Source of the DNA: HGM11368 sp051883395
GTDB lineage: Bacteria > Bacillota > Clostridia > Christensenellales > UBA3700
Assembly (NCBI GenBank): GCA_051883395.1
Contig: JBJETQ010000006.1
Span: forward strand, 1-31,907
Reading direction: 5' to 3'
Length of the DNA: 31,907 nucleotides
The notes beneath the pieces are model-generated. The model was not told where the DNA came from. It was given only the letters and a program-made list of their open reading frames with translations, and searched no databases. How positions within the stretch are numbered: position 1 is the first letter of the stretch; every line of letters starts with the position of its first letter. The translations under genes and the position numbers were made by a program. Of the stretch, positions 23,471 through 31,718 are shown in pieces.

Positions 23471-24588
23471 TTTACTTCTCCGCTCTTGTATTCTCCGATA
23501 ATCTTGAATACCGTAGAATTCTGTTGCAGATATTCAAGCGCAAGTCGGACGTTATTCTGATTGCAGTTGCCTTCCAAATCAACGTAAAAACTGTAATTTT
23601 TTGGGTTGTTTTTGATTGGACGGGACTCTATCATGACCATATTGACTTTGTAACGTGCAAAAATTCTGAGTGCGTTGAACAGACTACCTACTTTGTTTTT
23701 GATGACAAAATGTACGCTCACCTTGTCCGACTGAATGTCAAGCAAAGTCTTTGCCACTACGACAAAGCGGGTAAAATTGTCTTTGCACGTAGCCACGTTT
23801 TCTTCTACAACTTCAAGTCCGTATCTCGATGCGTTAGATTTGTCGGCTATTGCCGCAACGCCGCTCTCGTCATTTGCCGCAATCATTTTGCAAGCCGCCG
23901 AAGTGGACGCACAGTCGCACACCTGCATTCCTTGTCGCTGCAAATATTCTTTGCATTGGCTGAGCGCCTGCGGATGAGAATAAACCTTGATTACGTCCTG
24001 AACATTTACGCCCTTTTTTGCCAGCAAACTATGCTCAATTCTCAGCCACTTTTCTCCCACTATATACAGATTGTACTTGCCAAGCAAGTCGTAAACGTCG
24101 GTAATGGCGCCGGTAGACGAGTTTTCGATAGGCAAAACTCCGTACTTGATTTTTCCTGTGCTTACCGCTTCAAATATTTCTTCAAAGCTGGAAAAACTTA
24201 CGGCTTCTTCCTTGCCGAAATATTCCAACGCAGCTCTCTGGGTGTTGCTTCCGACTTCTCCGAAATATCCGACAGCCGCTTGATTGTCCAGGCTCTCTCT
24301 GTCAAAATTTGCAACGGGACTTTCGGCATACAGTCGCCTTTGGTAATCTTTGCTCAGTTCCATAAGACAATTCATCAATTCAGGCACATAGGCACGCAAA
24401 TCGTCGTTGGCAATTTTTGCCTGAGCTTTGGCTATTACTTCTTCTTCTCTGCCCGACTGCAAAACAGGTACGGCGTTGTTCTTTTTGAATTCCGCCACTT
24501 GCTTTGCACATTCCATTCTCTCATCAAAAAGCTTGATTATTTCGCCGTCGATTTCGTCGATTTTAGCTCTTATTTCGTCAAGTCCCAT
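23467..24588 (-). CDS. pheA: Bifunctional chorismate mutase / prephenate dehydratase (P-protein)
   Basis: A 373-residue protein taking chorismate through prephenate to phenylpyruvate. Residues 1-85 are an AroQ-class chorismate mutase (GLDEIRAKIDEIDGEIIKLF, RMECAKQVAEFKK). Residues 105-285 are the dehydratase (GYFGEVGSNTQRAALEYFG, GVLPIENSSTGAITDVYDLL, DNFTRFVVV). Residues 290-373 form an ACT domain (VHFVIKNKVGSLFNALRIFA, then a short gap and MIESRPIKNNPKNYSFYVD), which normally binds phenylalanine for feedback inhibition. GGGAG precedes the ATG; the gene starts just after the aroC stop. The mutase here can also feed tyrA. Confidence 0.96.
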   Translation of the reverse strand: MGLDEIRAKIDEIDGEIIKLFDERMECAKQVAEFKKNNAVPVLQSGREEEVIAKAQAKIANDDLRAYVPELMNCLMELSKDYQRRLYAESPVANFDRESLDNQAAVGYFGEVGSNTQRAALEYFGKEEAVSFSSFEEIFEAVSTGKIKYGVLPIENSSTGAITDVYDLLGKYNLYIVGEKWLRIEHSLLAKKGVNVQDVIKVYSHPQALSQCKEYLQRQGMQVCDCASTSAACKMIAANDESGVAAIADKSNASRYGLEVVEENVATCKDNFTRFVVVAKTLLDIQSDKVSVHFVIKNKVGSLFNALRIFARYKVNMVMIESRPIKNNPKNYSFYVDLEGNCNQNNVRLALEYLQQNSTVFKIIGEYKSGEVK

Positions 24589-24589
24589 T

Positions 24590-25654
24590 TTAGTCTCCCA
24601 ATGCGTCCAGCATAACTATTGCCGCAGCCGCTTCTACCACAGGCAACGCTCTGACGAGTATGCAAGGGTCGTGTCTGCCTTCGATTTGCAATTTACACTC
24701 ATTATTCTGAGACAAACTTACGCTGTCTTGTTGTTTGTATATAGACGGCGTAGGCTTGATGGTAACGTCGAATACGATAGGCATACCTGTACTTATTCCG
24801 CCCAATATTCCGCCGTTGTTGTTGGTTTTTGTAGCTATTTTGCCATTGCTGATGCACCATGCGTCGTTTGCCTCAGAGCCGTATGACCTGCTCATATCTT
24901 CCGCATTGCCAAAAGACACGGCTTTGACCGCTGGTATGCTGAACAACATCGACGACAGTTCGCTCTCCAAAGAATGAAAAAACGGATTGCCTATGCCTGC
25001 GGGCATACCGATAATTGCGCATTGTATTTTACCGCCCACGCTGTCCCCGTCTCTCTGAGCGGCTATAATCGTATTTTGCATGCTCTCTCTCACGCCGTTG
25101 TCAAGCAGCGGAAAAGAAGAATGATTGAGATCGTCAAGCATACACTCGGTAATCTGAGTGCCGAAAGCCAGGTCGTCAACATCCTTGACTGACAAGATAT
25201 GACTGCCTATCTCCACTCCTTTTTTTGCAAGAATCTGTTTTGCTACTGCCCCTGCAAAAACAAGCGGAGCGGTTATTCTGCCGGACGAGTGTCCGCCGCC
25301 ACGATAATCGTAATTGCCTTGACTTCTGACCCACCAACCGTAATCGCTGTGTCCCGGACGTGGAACGTCGGGTTGATAGTCCTTTGAACGAGCGTTGGTG
25401 TTGTATATAATGCCTGTGAGCGGCGCACCGGTGGTTTTGCCTTCAAAAATTCCGCTCACAATTTCTACCTTGTCGGCTTCTTTGCGTGTGGTAGAAAATG
25501 CTCCGCCCGGCGCACGCCGAGCCATTTCTCTCTCCACTTCGCTCATATCCAGTTCAAAGCCGGCAGGCAGATTGTGCAGGGTTATGCCTATGGCAACGCC
25601 GTGCGACTCTCCGAATATACTGATTCTGATGTTTCTTCCCCATATTCCGCTCAT
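24590..25654 (-). CDS. aroC: Chorismate synthase
   Basis: A 354-residue FMN-dependent enzyme converting EPSP to chorismate. Segments are WGRNIRISIFGESHGVAIG, RPGHSDYGWWVRSQGNYDYR with GGGHSSGR, and MPAGIGNPFFHSLESELSSM. I use the ATG at 25654: GGGAGG lies 9 nt upstream, and the ATG overlaps the aroA TGA stop as ATGA. The further upstream reading frame would add 12 residues not seen in the family. Tight coupling to aroA is implied. Confidence 0.96.
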   Translation of the reverse strand: MSGIWGRNIRISIFGESHGVAIGITLHNLPAGFELDMSEVEREMARRAPGGAFSTTRKEADKVEIVSGIFEGKTTGAPLTGIIYNTNARSKDYQPDVPRPGHSDYGWWVRSQGNYDYRGGGHSSGRITAPLVFAGAVAKQILAKKGVEIGSHILSVKDVDDLAFGTQITECMLDDLNHSSFPLLDNGVRESMQNTIIAAQRDGDSVGGKIQCAIIGMPAGIGNPFFHSLESELSSMLFSIPAVKAVSFGNAEDMSRSYGSEANDAWCISNGKIATKTNNNGGILGGISTGMPIVFDVTIKPTPSIYKQQDSVSLSQNNECKLQIEGRHDPCILVRALPVVEAAAAIVMLDALGD

Positions 25655-26895
25655 TGTATCTTTCCTCCCATTGCGCCGAACACTTCCCAAAAATCAGGGT
25701 AAGATTTTGCGACGCATTGTTTGTCGTCTATCGTTATAGCGTCCGTAGCTCTTGTGGACGCAATTGCTATACTCATAGCCATTCTATGATCGCCGTAGGT
25801 GCTTACGCTACCGCCGCCAAAACTCTCTACGCCGTCAAAGATAAGGGTGTCTGCTTCTTTGGTAACTTTTGCTCCCAACGTGCAAAGAACGTCGTGCGTG
25901 GCTTGAAGTCTGTCGCATTCTTTGATGGTGAGCCTATGAAGGTTGATAAGTTGCGTTCTGCCCTTTCTCAATGCACAACCGACTGCCAGCACAGGTATAA
26001 TGTCCGGACAGTCTTTGCCGTCTATTATCACCGTTTGCTCCTGACTTGCGCTTTTCAATTTTTCGCAAAAATCGAATACGACTTTGTCGCCCTGCAAACT
26101 GTCGGGATTGAGTCCCTTTATTTCCACGTCGTTGCCGATAAGATTTGCAACGGCAAAAAACGCACTTTGAGAATAGTCGCCTTCTACCACGTAATCTCTC
26201 GCCTTAAATCTACGACCGCCCTTGACTACAAACCTGCGATAGTTATGATTGTCGATTTCTACCCCGAAGTCTTTCATTGCCGCAAGAGTCAAATCGACGT
26301 ATCCCGACGACTGCATAGGCGTAGTAATTATAATTTCGCTGTGTCCCTTCAAAAGCGAAGTGGCAAACAACAATCCGCTGACAAATTGGGAACTCACGTC
26401 TCCCGTAAGACTGAAACTTCCGCTATGCAATCTTCCCTGTACCGTCAAATCGAGATAATGCTCGGGATTTTTTGCGCTGTTGTCCAAATATGCTATGCCT
26501 TGTCTGTCAAAGACGTCGTAAAACGCCTTCATCGGTCTGCTTCCCAGCTTTCCACGGCCTATAAATCTCACCTTGTTGCCTGTGAGCGCAGGAAACACCA
26601 TAGTCAAAAATCTAAGCGTAGAACCCGACTCGTTGCAATCTACCACAATATCGCCCTTTATGTTGTCAAAATCTACGGGATAAACGGTAAGCTTGTCGCC
26701 GTCGACTTCTATCTTTGCTCCCAGTTGGCGCATTGCCCCTATCGTAGCCGATACGTCGTCGTTGAGACTGACGTTGGAAATGTGCGAAACTCCGTCGGCA
26801 AAAGATGCGCAGATGACGGCTCTGTGCGCCATGCTTTTAGAAGGCGGTACTGTTACGCTTCCGCAAAGTTTAGCCGGTGTAATGGTGCTGTTCAT
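25651..26895 (-). CDS. aroA: 3-Phosphoshikimate 1-carboxyvinyltransferase (EPSP synthase)
   Basis: A 414-residue two-domain enzyme joining shikimate 3-phosphate and phosphoenolpyruvate. Key segments are VTVPPSKSMAHRAVI (substrate lysine), DCNESGSTLRFL, the VEGDYSQSAFF segment and STYGDHRMAMSIAIA. The ATG at 26895 is used. The preceding in-frame TTG at 26898 is at better distance from AAGGAG and cannot be excluded, a one-residue difference. It overlaps the aroB stop. I did not try to classify glyphosate tolerance. Confidence 0.96.
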   Translation of the reverse strand: MNSTITPAKLCGSVTVPPSKSMAHRAVICASFADGVSHISNVSLNDDVSATIGAMRQLGAKIEVDGDKLTVYPVDFDNIKGDIVVDCNESGSTLRFLTMVFPALTGNKVRFIGRGKLGSRPMKAFYDVFDRQGIAYLDNSAKNPEHYLDLTVQGRLHSGSFSLTGDVSSQFVSGLLFATSLLKGHSEIIITTPMQSSGYVDLTLAAMKDFGVEIDNHNYRRFVVKGGRRFKARDYVVEGDYSQSAFFAVANLIGNDVEIKGLNPDSLQGDKVVFDFCEKLKSASQEQTVIIDGKDCPDIIPVLAVGCALRKGRTQLINLHRLTIKECDRLQATHDVLCTLGAKVTKEADTLIFDGVESFGGGSVSTYGDHRMAMSIAIASTRATDAITIDDKQCVAKSYPDFWEVFGAMGGKIQ

Positions 26896-27938
26896 CAATC
26901 AAAAAACTCCTTGTCGGTACGATATAAAACGCCCTTTCCTATCTCCTGCAAAATTACTACTACCAAATCTTTGCCGAGATTCTTTTTGTCGTTGACGACG
27001 TACTGCACAACTTTTGCAGGGTCGGCAGAGTCGTCGCTTGCCAGACCGTAATTGGCAAGCACTTTGTCTATTTTTTCCTTGGTGCCTTGCGGACTAAGCC
27101 CCATTTTTTCGCTTTTGGCAGTAATATAGCTCATTCCTATTGCCACCGCCTGACCGTGAGTCAGCGTCTTGAAGTCATAATACTTTTCCAATGCGTGTCC
27201 GTAAGTATGTCCGAAGTTGAGAAGCATGCGCTCCCCTTTATCTTTTTCGTCGTGCGAAACGACCGTGGCTTTGATTGAACAGCAGCGTGCTATTATTTCT
27301 TCCGCATGGTCCATAAACTCTGTGCGGCTTCCGATTGCGCTCAGCTTATCAAACAGCTCCTTGTCAAGTATGCAACCGTATTTGATAATTTCCGCCATTC
27401 CGTCAACGTAAAATTTGTCAGGCAAAGTGTCAAGCAACGCCGTATCAATAAGAACCTTGACAGGCTGATAAAAGCTGCCTACAAGATTTTTGCCTTCCGC
27501 CAGGTCTACGGCAACCTTACCGCCCACCGAACTGTCAACCTGCGCCAACAATGAAGTGGGTATCTGAACGAAACTAACGCCCCTGAGATACGTGGAAGCA
27601 ACAAAGCCTGTCAGGTCTCCTACCACGCCGCCGCCGAGTGCGACGACAAGGTCGCTACGGGTAAGCCCGAAGTCAATCATTGCGCTGTACATAGGCGTTA
27701 TGCTGGCGATATTTTTTGAAGACTCGCCTGCCTTAATCACGTAAGACTTGCATTGGTAACCTTTGGCAACGAGACAGGATAGTAACCTGTCGCAGTACAG
27801 CGGAGCAACGTTGGTATCGCTGACAACAAATACCTTGCCCCCTTGGGATACTATGTAATCGGCAGCCCTGTCAAGCAGCCCCCTGTCAATGATGATGTCA
27901 TAACTGTCTTTTGCCAAATCTACAAAAACTTTTTGCAT
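26895..27938 (-). CDS. aroB: 3-Dehydroquinate synthase
   Basis: A 347-residue NAD- and metal-dependent cyclase, the first enzyme of the operon. DTNVAPLY and LGGGVVGDLTGFVASTYLRG bind NAD; IPTSLLAQVDSSVGGKVAVD and GKNLVGSFYQP surround the substrate; the metal ligands are in LNFGHTYGHALEK and LTHGQAVAIGM plus the MAEIIKYG glutamate. DAHP synthase, which makes its substrate, is not found in this window. The ribosome site is weak (ACGGGTG). A candidate promoter lies about 50 bp upstream. Confidence 0.97.
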   Translation of the reverse strand: MQKVFVDLAKDSYDIIIDRGLLDRAADYIVSQGGKVFVVSDTNVAPLYCDRLLSCLVAKGYQCKSYVIKAGESSKNIASITPMYSAMIDFGLTRSDLVVALGGGVVGDLTGFVASTYLRGVSFVQIPTSLLAQVDSSVGGKVAVDLAEGKNLVGSFYQPVKVLIDTALLDTLPDKFYVDGMAEIIKYGCILDKELFDKLSAIGSRTEFMDHAEEIIARCCSIKATVVSHDEKDKGERMLLNFGHTYGHALEKYYDFKTLTHGQAVAIGMSYITAKSEKMGLSPQGTKEKIDKVLANYGLASDDSADPAKVVQYVVNDKKNLGKDLVVVILQEIGKGVLYRTDKEFFD

Positions 27939-27991
27939 TGTACACCCGTAACGCCTATAAATTTGCGTGCAATATTTTATTTATTATTTAT

Positions 27992-28021
27992 ACTATACCA
28001 CCTAACAAGGTCAGGTTGCAA
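27992..28021 (-). promoter_or_regulatory. Candidate promoter of the aromatic operon
   Basis: Minus strand TTGCAA (28016-28021), 18 bp, TATAGT (27992-27997). A leader of about 45 nt to the aroB ATG is predicted. It is too short for a T-box, and I see no riboswitch. ACCT-AACA-AGGT lies within the spacer region and could be an operator half-site pair, but this is weak. Confidence 0.6.
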
Positions 28022-28032
28022 GAAAAATAATC

Positions 28033-28059
28033 AAAAAGTCCGCAATTTGCGGACTTTTT
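28033..28059 (-). terminator. Intrinsic terminator downstream of the MATE gene
   Basis: AAAAAGTCCGC and GCGGACTTTTT form a perfect 11-bp stem around AATTT with A/T runs on both sides. It lies 85 bp past the MATE stop and just upstream of the aroB promoter, insulating the two. Confidence 0.92.
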
Positions 28060-28144
28060 TGCGTGATAAAATAATTAATGTGTTAAACTTGTTCGTTTTA
28101 TTCTTTTATTGGTATGGTCGGCTTAATATCCGCCTGCTTTTCAA

Positions 28145-29686
28145 TTATACCCGATTATCCGTATCGGCTTTGCTTATTACTTCGTCGTCGGGCTGCCCGT
28201 CTTCTTCACACGAACTAAGCTCCTGTTTGTCGCCGTCGTTCTCGATTGCAGGCGGCTGACTGACAATGGCTGTGGTCTCGCTGTCTGCGCATTGAGAGTC
28301 GGCTCCCGACGTCGCACTTGCTTGAAGTCGTTGTTTGCCAAACTTCTTTTTCATGACGATAGCTACTGCAATAAGTCCGAACATTCCGCCCATAAACCAA
28401 CTGGAAGGAATTGCAAGATACAGACCGTCAAGTCCCATAAAATGTTCGAACAAGAAACTGAATCCTACACGACAGGTTATGGACATAACGGTTATTGAGA
28501 AGAATGTTTTGAGCATGCCTATGCCCTTGAACAATGCCTGCGACTGGAATATCAGGAACGTAAAGATATATCCCACCGCCATATACTTGATTGCGGTTGA
28601 GCCAACGTCTATGACTGCGACGGCATCGTCGCTGACAAACATACCTGCAAGCGGACGAGCAAGGAAAAATCCTACCAAAAAACTTACCAGCGCATACACC
28701 CACATAAACAGCCACGTCGCCTTGTAACCTTGCTTGACTCTGGCTATGTCGTTGTGTCCGTAATTTTGTGCGCAATAGGTGGTAAAGGCATTGGTATAGC
28801 CCCTGACAGGAGTCTGAATGATAGAGTCAACTTTGTAGCAGGCGTTGATACCTGCAATGACCGACGTATCGTACTTGTTGACGACGCCCTGAATAAACAT
28901 TCTGCCGACGTAAACGTAGACCTGTTGAATGGCAAAACTGAACCCATAACTCAATACAGGTCGCACAAAACGCTTGTCTATGACAAGGTCGGAAGGACGG
29001 AGCGACAACAGTTTTATCTTGTTTTCGGTATAGATTATACAGCACGTTACCGATACCGCCTGAGCAATTATCGTCGCCAGTCCTGCGCCTATAACACCCA
29101 TATTGAAAACTATGACAAACAACAAATCGAGTGCGGCGTTGACGGCTACCGAAATAAGCAGAAATACCAATGGTAACAGCGACTTTCCTATGCTCCTGAG
29201 CGCATAGCAATAGTAGTTGTAAAGAAAGCAAAAAATACCACCGGCAAAGATGATATAGAGATATTGGCAAGTGTCGGCAACAAGCACCTGCGGCGTTGAC
29301 AACAGATAAAGCACAGGCTTAGTAACGCCTATAAACAATGCCGAAAGCACGACGGTGATGATGCAACCAATGAGTAACGCAGTAGAATTGATACGCTTGA
29401 TGTCGTCATAATTGCCGGCTCCGTAATGCTGACTTATCACCACTCCTGCACCCATTGCAAGCCCCATGAGCAGATAAGTCATTATGGACATCAAAGGAGA
29501 AGCTACACCCAGCGCAGCCAAAGCGTTTTCCCCAACAAAGTTGCCCACAATCATACTGTCTATGGCATTGTACATCTGCTGGCAAAAATCGCCTATGATA
29601 AAAGGTATAGAAAACCAAAGCAAAGCGCTGAAAGGCTTGCCTGTTAGCAGTATTTCGTGTTTGTTGATACTATTTACCTTTTGCAT
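28145..29686 (-). CDS. MATE-family multidrug/sodium antiporter
   Basis: A 513-residue membrane protein with twelve predicted helices in two six-helix halves. It opens MQKVNSINKHEILLTGKPF, with LLWFSIPFIIGDFCQQMYNA and MIVGNFVGENALAALGVASP matching the first MATE repeat and LSYGFSFAIQQVYVYVGR the second. It should export an organic cation or drug in exchange for Na+ or H+; the substrate is unknown. Residues from about 446 are a polar, acidic tail (SGADSQCADSE, SSCEEDGQPDDEV) that MATE proteins usually lack. There is no Shine-Dalgarno site. A TATAAT 8 nt before the ATG overlaps the leuA terminator. Confidence 0.93.
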   Translation of the reverse strand: MQKVNSINKHEILLTGKPFSALLWFSIPFIIGDFCQQMYNAIDSMIVGNFVGENALAALGVASPLMSIMTYLLMGLAMGAGVVISQHYGAGNYDDIKRINSTALLIGCIITVVLSALFIGVTKPVLYLLSTPQVLVADTCQYLYIIFAGGIFCFLYNYYCYALRSIGKSLLPLVFLLISVAVNAALDLLFVIVFNMGVIGAGLATIIAQAVSVTCCIIYTENKIKLLSLRPSDLVIDKRFVRPVLSYGFSFAIQQVYVYVGRMFIQGVVNKYDTSVIAGINACYKVDSIIQTPVRGYTNAFTTYCAQNYGHNDIARVKQGYKATWLFMWVYALVSFLVGFFLARPLAGMFVSDDAVAVIDVGSTAIKYMAVGYIFTFLIFQSQALFKGIGMLKTFFSITVMSITCRVGFSFLFEHFMGLDGLYLAIPSSWFMGGMFGLIAVAIVMKKKFGKQRLQASATSGADSQCADSETTAIVSQPPAIENDGDKQELSSCEEDGQPDDEVISKADTDNRV

Positions 29687-29694
29687 ATTTCGCC

Positions 29695-29700
29695 ATTATA
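29695..29700 (-). promoter_or_regulatory. Possible -10 element of the MATE gene within the leuA terminator tail
   Basis: TATAAT on the minus strand lies directly after the T run of the leuA terminator and 8 nt before the MATE ATG. The -35 position (TAAGAC) is a poor match, so this is only a candidate. Confidence 0.4.
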
Positions 29701-29722
29701 AAACGCCCGCAAGGGGCGTCTT
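29700..29722 (-). terminator. Intrinsic terminator of leuA
   Basis: On the minus strand ACGCCC (29714-29719) pairs with GGGCGT (29703-29708) around CTTGC, followed by TTT. It starts four bases after the leuA TGA stop. The U tract is short, so some readthrough into the MATE gene is likely. Confidence 0.75.
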
Positions 29723-29723
29723 A

Positions 29724-31385
29724 TCAATCTTTTAACATTCTGTTGATTGCACTTACAAGCGCAGATACAGACGCCGCAATGATGTCGTTGTGAATACCTA
29801 CACCCCACACTTTTTTGCCGTCGGCATATTGAAGACAAACGTATGCTACCGCCTGCGATTTGGACGTAGAAGTCAAAGCGTGTTCGTGATATTCGCTGAT
29901 GATATAGTCCTTGCCTATGAGTGGTCTGATAGCGTTGTTTACAGCGTCAAGACGGCCGTTGCCATCGCTTTCGACGTCAACGATTCTGCCACCGAAATCT
30001 GCCGTAACCGTAGCATGAATGTCTCCCTTCTGGACAAAGTGATATTCATAAATTTTGAAAGGCTGAGCTATATTGACGTAGGTGCTTTCAAAAATTTCAA
30101 GAATTTCTGCCGGCTGCAATTCTTTATGAGCGTGGTCGGATACGCTCTTGACTGCATAACCGAAACCTTCTCTCATGTTCTGCGGAAGATTGAAACCGAA
30201 TTGATGTTCCATAAGATAACCTATTCCGCCCTTGCCAGACTGAGAATTGATACGTATAACGTCGCCGTCATACTCTCTGCCGACGTCCTTAGGGTCGATA
30301 GGAAGATATGGCACCGTCCAGCGGGAAAGATGCTTTTCTTCTTTCCACTTCATGCCCTTGGCAATTGCGTCCTGATGTGAACCCGAAAAGGCGGCAAAAA
30401 CCAATGCTCCGCTATAAGGTTGACGTTCGTAAACCTTCATATTGGTAACCTTTTCGTATACTTCCACTATGGACGGAATATCGGAAAAATCAAGTCCCGG
30501 ATCTATGCCATGCGTGTACATATTGAGCGCAAGCGTAATGATGTCCACGTTGCCCGTTCTTTCTCCGTTGCCAAAAAGCGTACCTTCGACACGGTCTCCG
30601 CCTGCAAGCAAACCAAGTTCCGTATCCGCTATGGCGCAGCCCCTGTCATTGTGTGGGTGAAGCGATATGATGACGTTTTGTCTGTCTTTGAGATTTTTGG
30701 ACATATACTCCACTTGCGAAGCATAAACGTGCGGCATGCTCATCTCTACCGTAGCAGGAAGATTGATGATGACCTTGTTGTCAGGCGTTGGCTGCCATAT
30801 ATCGATAACTGCATTGCAAACTTCGAGCGCATACTCGACTTCGGTACCCGTAAAGCTCTCGGGAGAATATTCAAAGTAGAATTTGCCCGGCGTCTGAGCG
30901 GCATATTGTTTGCAAAGCTCGGCTCCGAATTTTGCAATATCCATAATCTGCTCTTTTGACTTTTTGAACACCTGCTCTCTCTGCGCAACAGACGTAGAAT
31001 TGTAAAGATGTACTACTGCCTGTTTGCAACCCCTGAGCGCTTCAAAGGTCTTTTTGATAATATGCTCTCTCGACTGAGTAAGAACTTGCACCCTTACGTC
31101 GTCAGGTATAAGATTTTGCTCGATAAGAGTCCTTAAAAATTCATATTCCGTTTCGCTTGCAGCAGGAAAACCTACTTCGATTTCCTTAAATCCGAGTTTG
31201 CATAGCAATTTGAAAAACTCCAACTTCTGTTCAAGACTCATAGGAACAATCAACGCTTGATTGCCGTCTCTCAGGTCAACGCTACACCAAATTGGCGCTT
31301 TGTCGATGTCTTCCTTGCTTGCCCAATCACGGCAAGAAGAAGGCGGCATGAAATAGCCTTTTGAATATTTGTCGCAATTTTTCAT
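29724..31385 (-). CDS. leuA: 2-Isopropylmalate synthase (LeuA type 2)
   Basis: A 553-residue enzyme that condenses acetyl-CoA with 2-oxoisovalerate, the first committed step to leucine. The TIM barrel holds CSVDLRDGNQALIVPMS (metal aspartate), EVGFPAASETEYEF, SLHPHNDRGCAIA (metal histidines) and GNGERTGNVDIITLALN; AFSGSHQDAIAKG follows. The last 120 residues form the leucine-binding regulatory domain. The length and the opening YFMPPSSCRDWASK fit the long type-2 group. The ATG at 31385 is chosen because AGGAGG sits 7 nt upstream; the longer frame to 31472 would run into the T-box terminator. Leucine control is expected both by T-box and by feedback. Confidence 0.95.
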   Translation of the reverse strand: MKNCDKYSKGYFMPPSSCRDWASKEDIDKAPIWCSVDLRDGNQALIVPMSLEQKLEFFKLLCKLGFKEIEVGFPAASETEYEFLRTLIEQNLIPDDVRVQVLTQSREHIIKKTFEALRGCKQAVVHLYNSTSVAQREQVFKKSKEQIMDIAKFGAELCKQYAAQTPGKFYFEYSPESFTGTEVEYALEVCNAVIDIWQPTPDNKVIINLPATVEMSMPHVYASQVEYMSKNLKDRQNVIISLHPHNDRGCAIADTELGLLAGGDRVEGTLFGNGERTGNVDIITLALNMYTHGIDPGLDFSDIPSIVEVYEKVTNMKVYERQPYSGALVFAAFSGSHQDAIAKGMKWKEEKHLSRWTVPYLPIDPKDVGREYDGDVIRINSQSGKGGIGYLMEHQFGFNLPQNMREGFGYAVKSVSDHAHKELQPAEILEIFESTYVNIAQPFKIYEYHFVQKGDIHATVTADFGGRIVDVESDGNGRLDAVNNAIRPLIGKDYIISEYHEHALTSTSKSQAVAYVCLQYADGKKVWGVGIHNDIIAASVSALVSAINRMLKD

Positions 31386-31444
31386 ATACAAACCTCCTGT
31401 ATTATTGTAATATATGCCGAGAAAATAGCACTTTGCGTAAGCGT

Positions 31445-31484
31445 AAAAATAAAAAACGCCTTCGTCCTGCATAGAGACGAAAGC
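31445..31484 (-). terminator. Regulated terminator of the leuA T-box leader
   Basis: On the minus strand the arm GCTTTCGTC (31476-31484) pairs fully with GACGAAGGC (31458-31466), with one G-U pair, and is followed by a long T stretch. The 5' side lies right after the T-box sequence and competes with the antiterminator. Confidence 0.93.
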
Positions 31485-31685
31485 ATCGCGGTACCACTCT
31501 AATTTGCGCTATATAAGCACACACTCGAAAGCTATAACGGGCATACCCGACCGCACTTACTGTACTTCGGCACGGTTGCTCCAAGACGAGTTCACACGCT
31601 TGCTTGGTTGCCTTGCACCTTACGGCAACTCTCTGTTTCCCGCTTGCACGCTACTACTTCTTTTCTTAGCAAAATATTACGTTGG
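31445..31685 (-). ncRNA. T-box leader, leucine-specific (specifier CUC)
   Basis: The T-box sequence AGAGTGGTACCGCG (31487-31500, minus strand) is followed by the terminator. Upstream, Stem I shows AAGAAGTAGTAGCG, the AGAGAG region, the distal loop AAGGTGCAAGG, and a specifier loop GTGAACTCG. CTC (31588-31590) with a following purine reads as leucine, matching leuA. The TGGT in the T-box would pair with an ACCA tRNA end, correct for tRNA-Leu with discriminator A. Uncharged tRNA-Leu should stabilise the antiterminator and switch leuA on. Confidence 0.95.
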
Positions 31686-31691
31686 TAATAT

Positions 31692-31718
31692 ATTATACCT
31701 AAAAAACAATAATGTCAA
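31692..31718 (-). promoter_or_regulatory. Promoter of the leuA T-box unit
   Basis: TTGACA (31713-31718) and TATAAT (31692-31697) are both perfect hexamers on the minus strand, but the spacer is only 15 bp. TAATAT at 17 bp is a weaker alternative. The predicted start is near 31685, just before Stem I. Confidence 0.7.

Noticed and set aside
23524..24615. 363-codon plus-strand open frame opposite pheA
   Set aside because: It is a mirror of the three-domain PheA gene; there is no start signal or recognisable fold.
25654..27051. 465-codon plus-strand open frame
   Set aside because: It lies wholly opposite aroA and part of aroB, which have unmistakable motifs. The frame has no ribosome site or family features and reflects codon bias on the other strand.
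29724..31472. Longer leuA start at 31472
   Set aside because: This frame would begin inside the T-box terminator region, and AGGAGG is correctly placed before the ATG at 31385.
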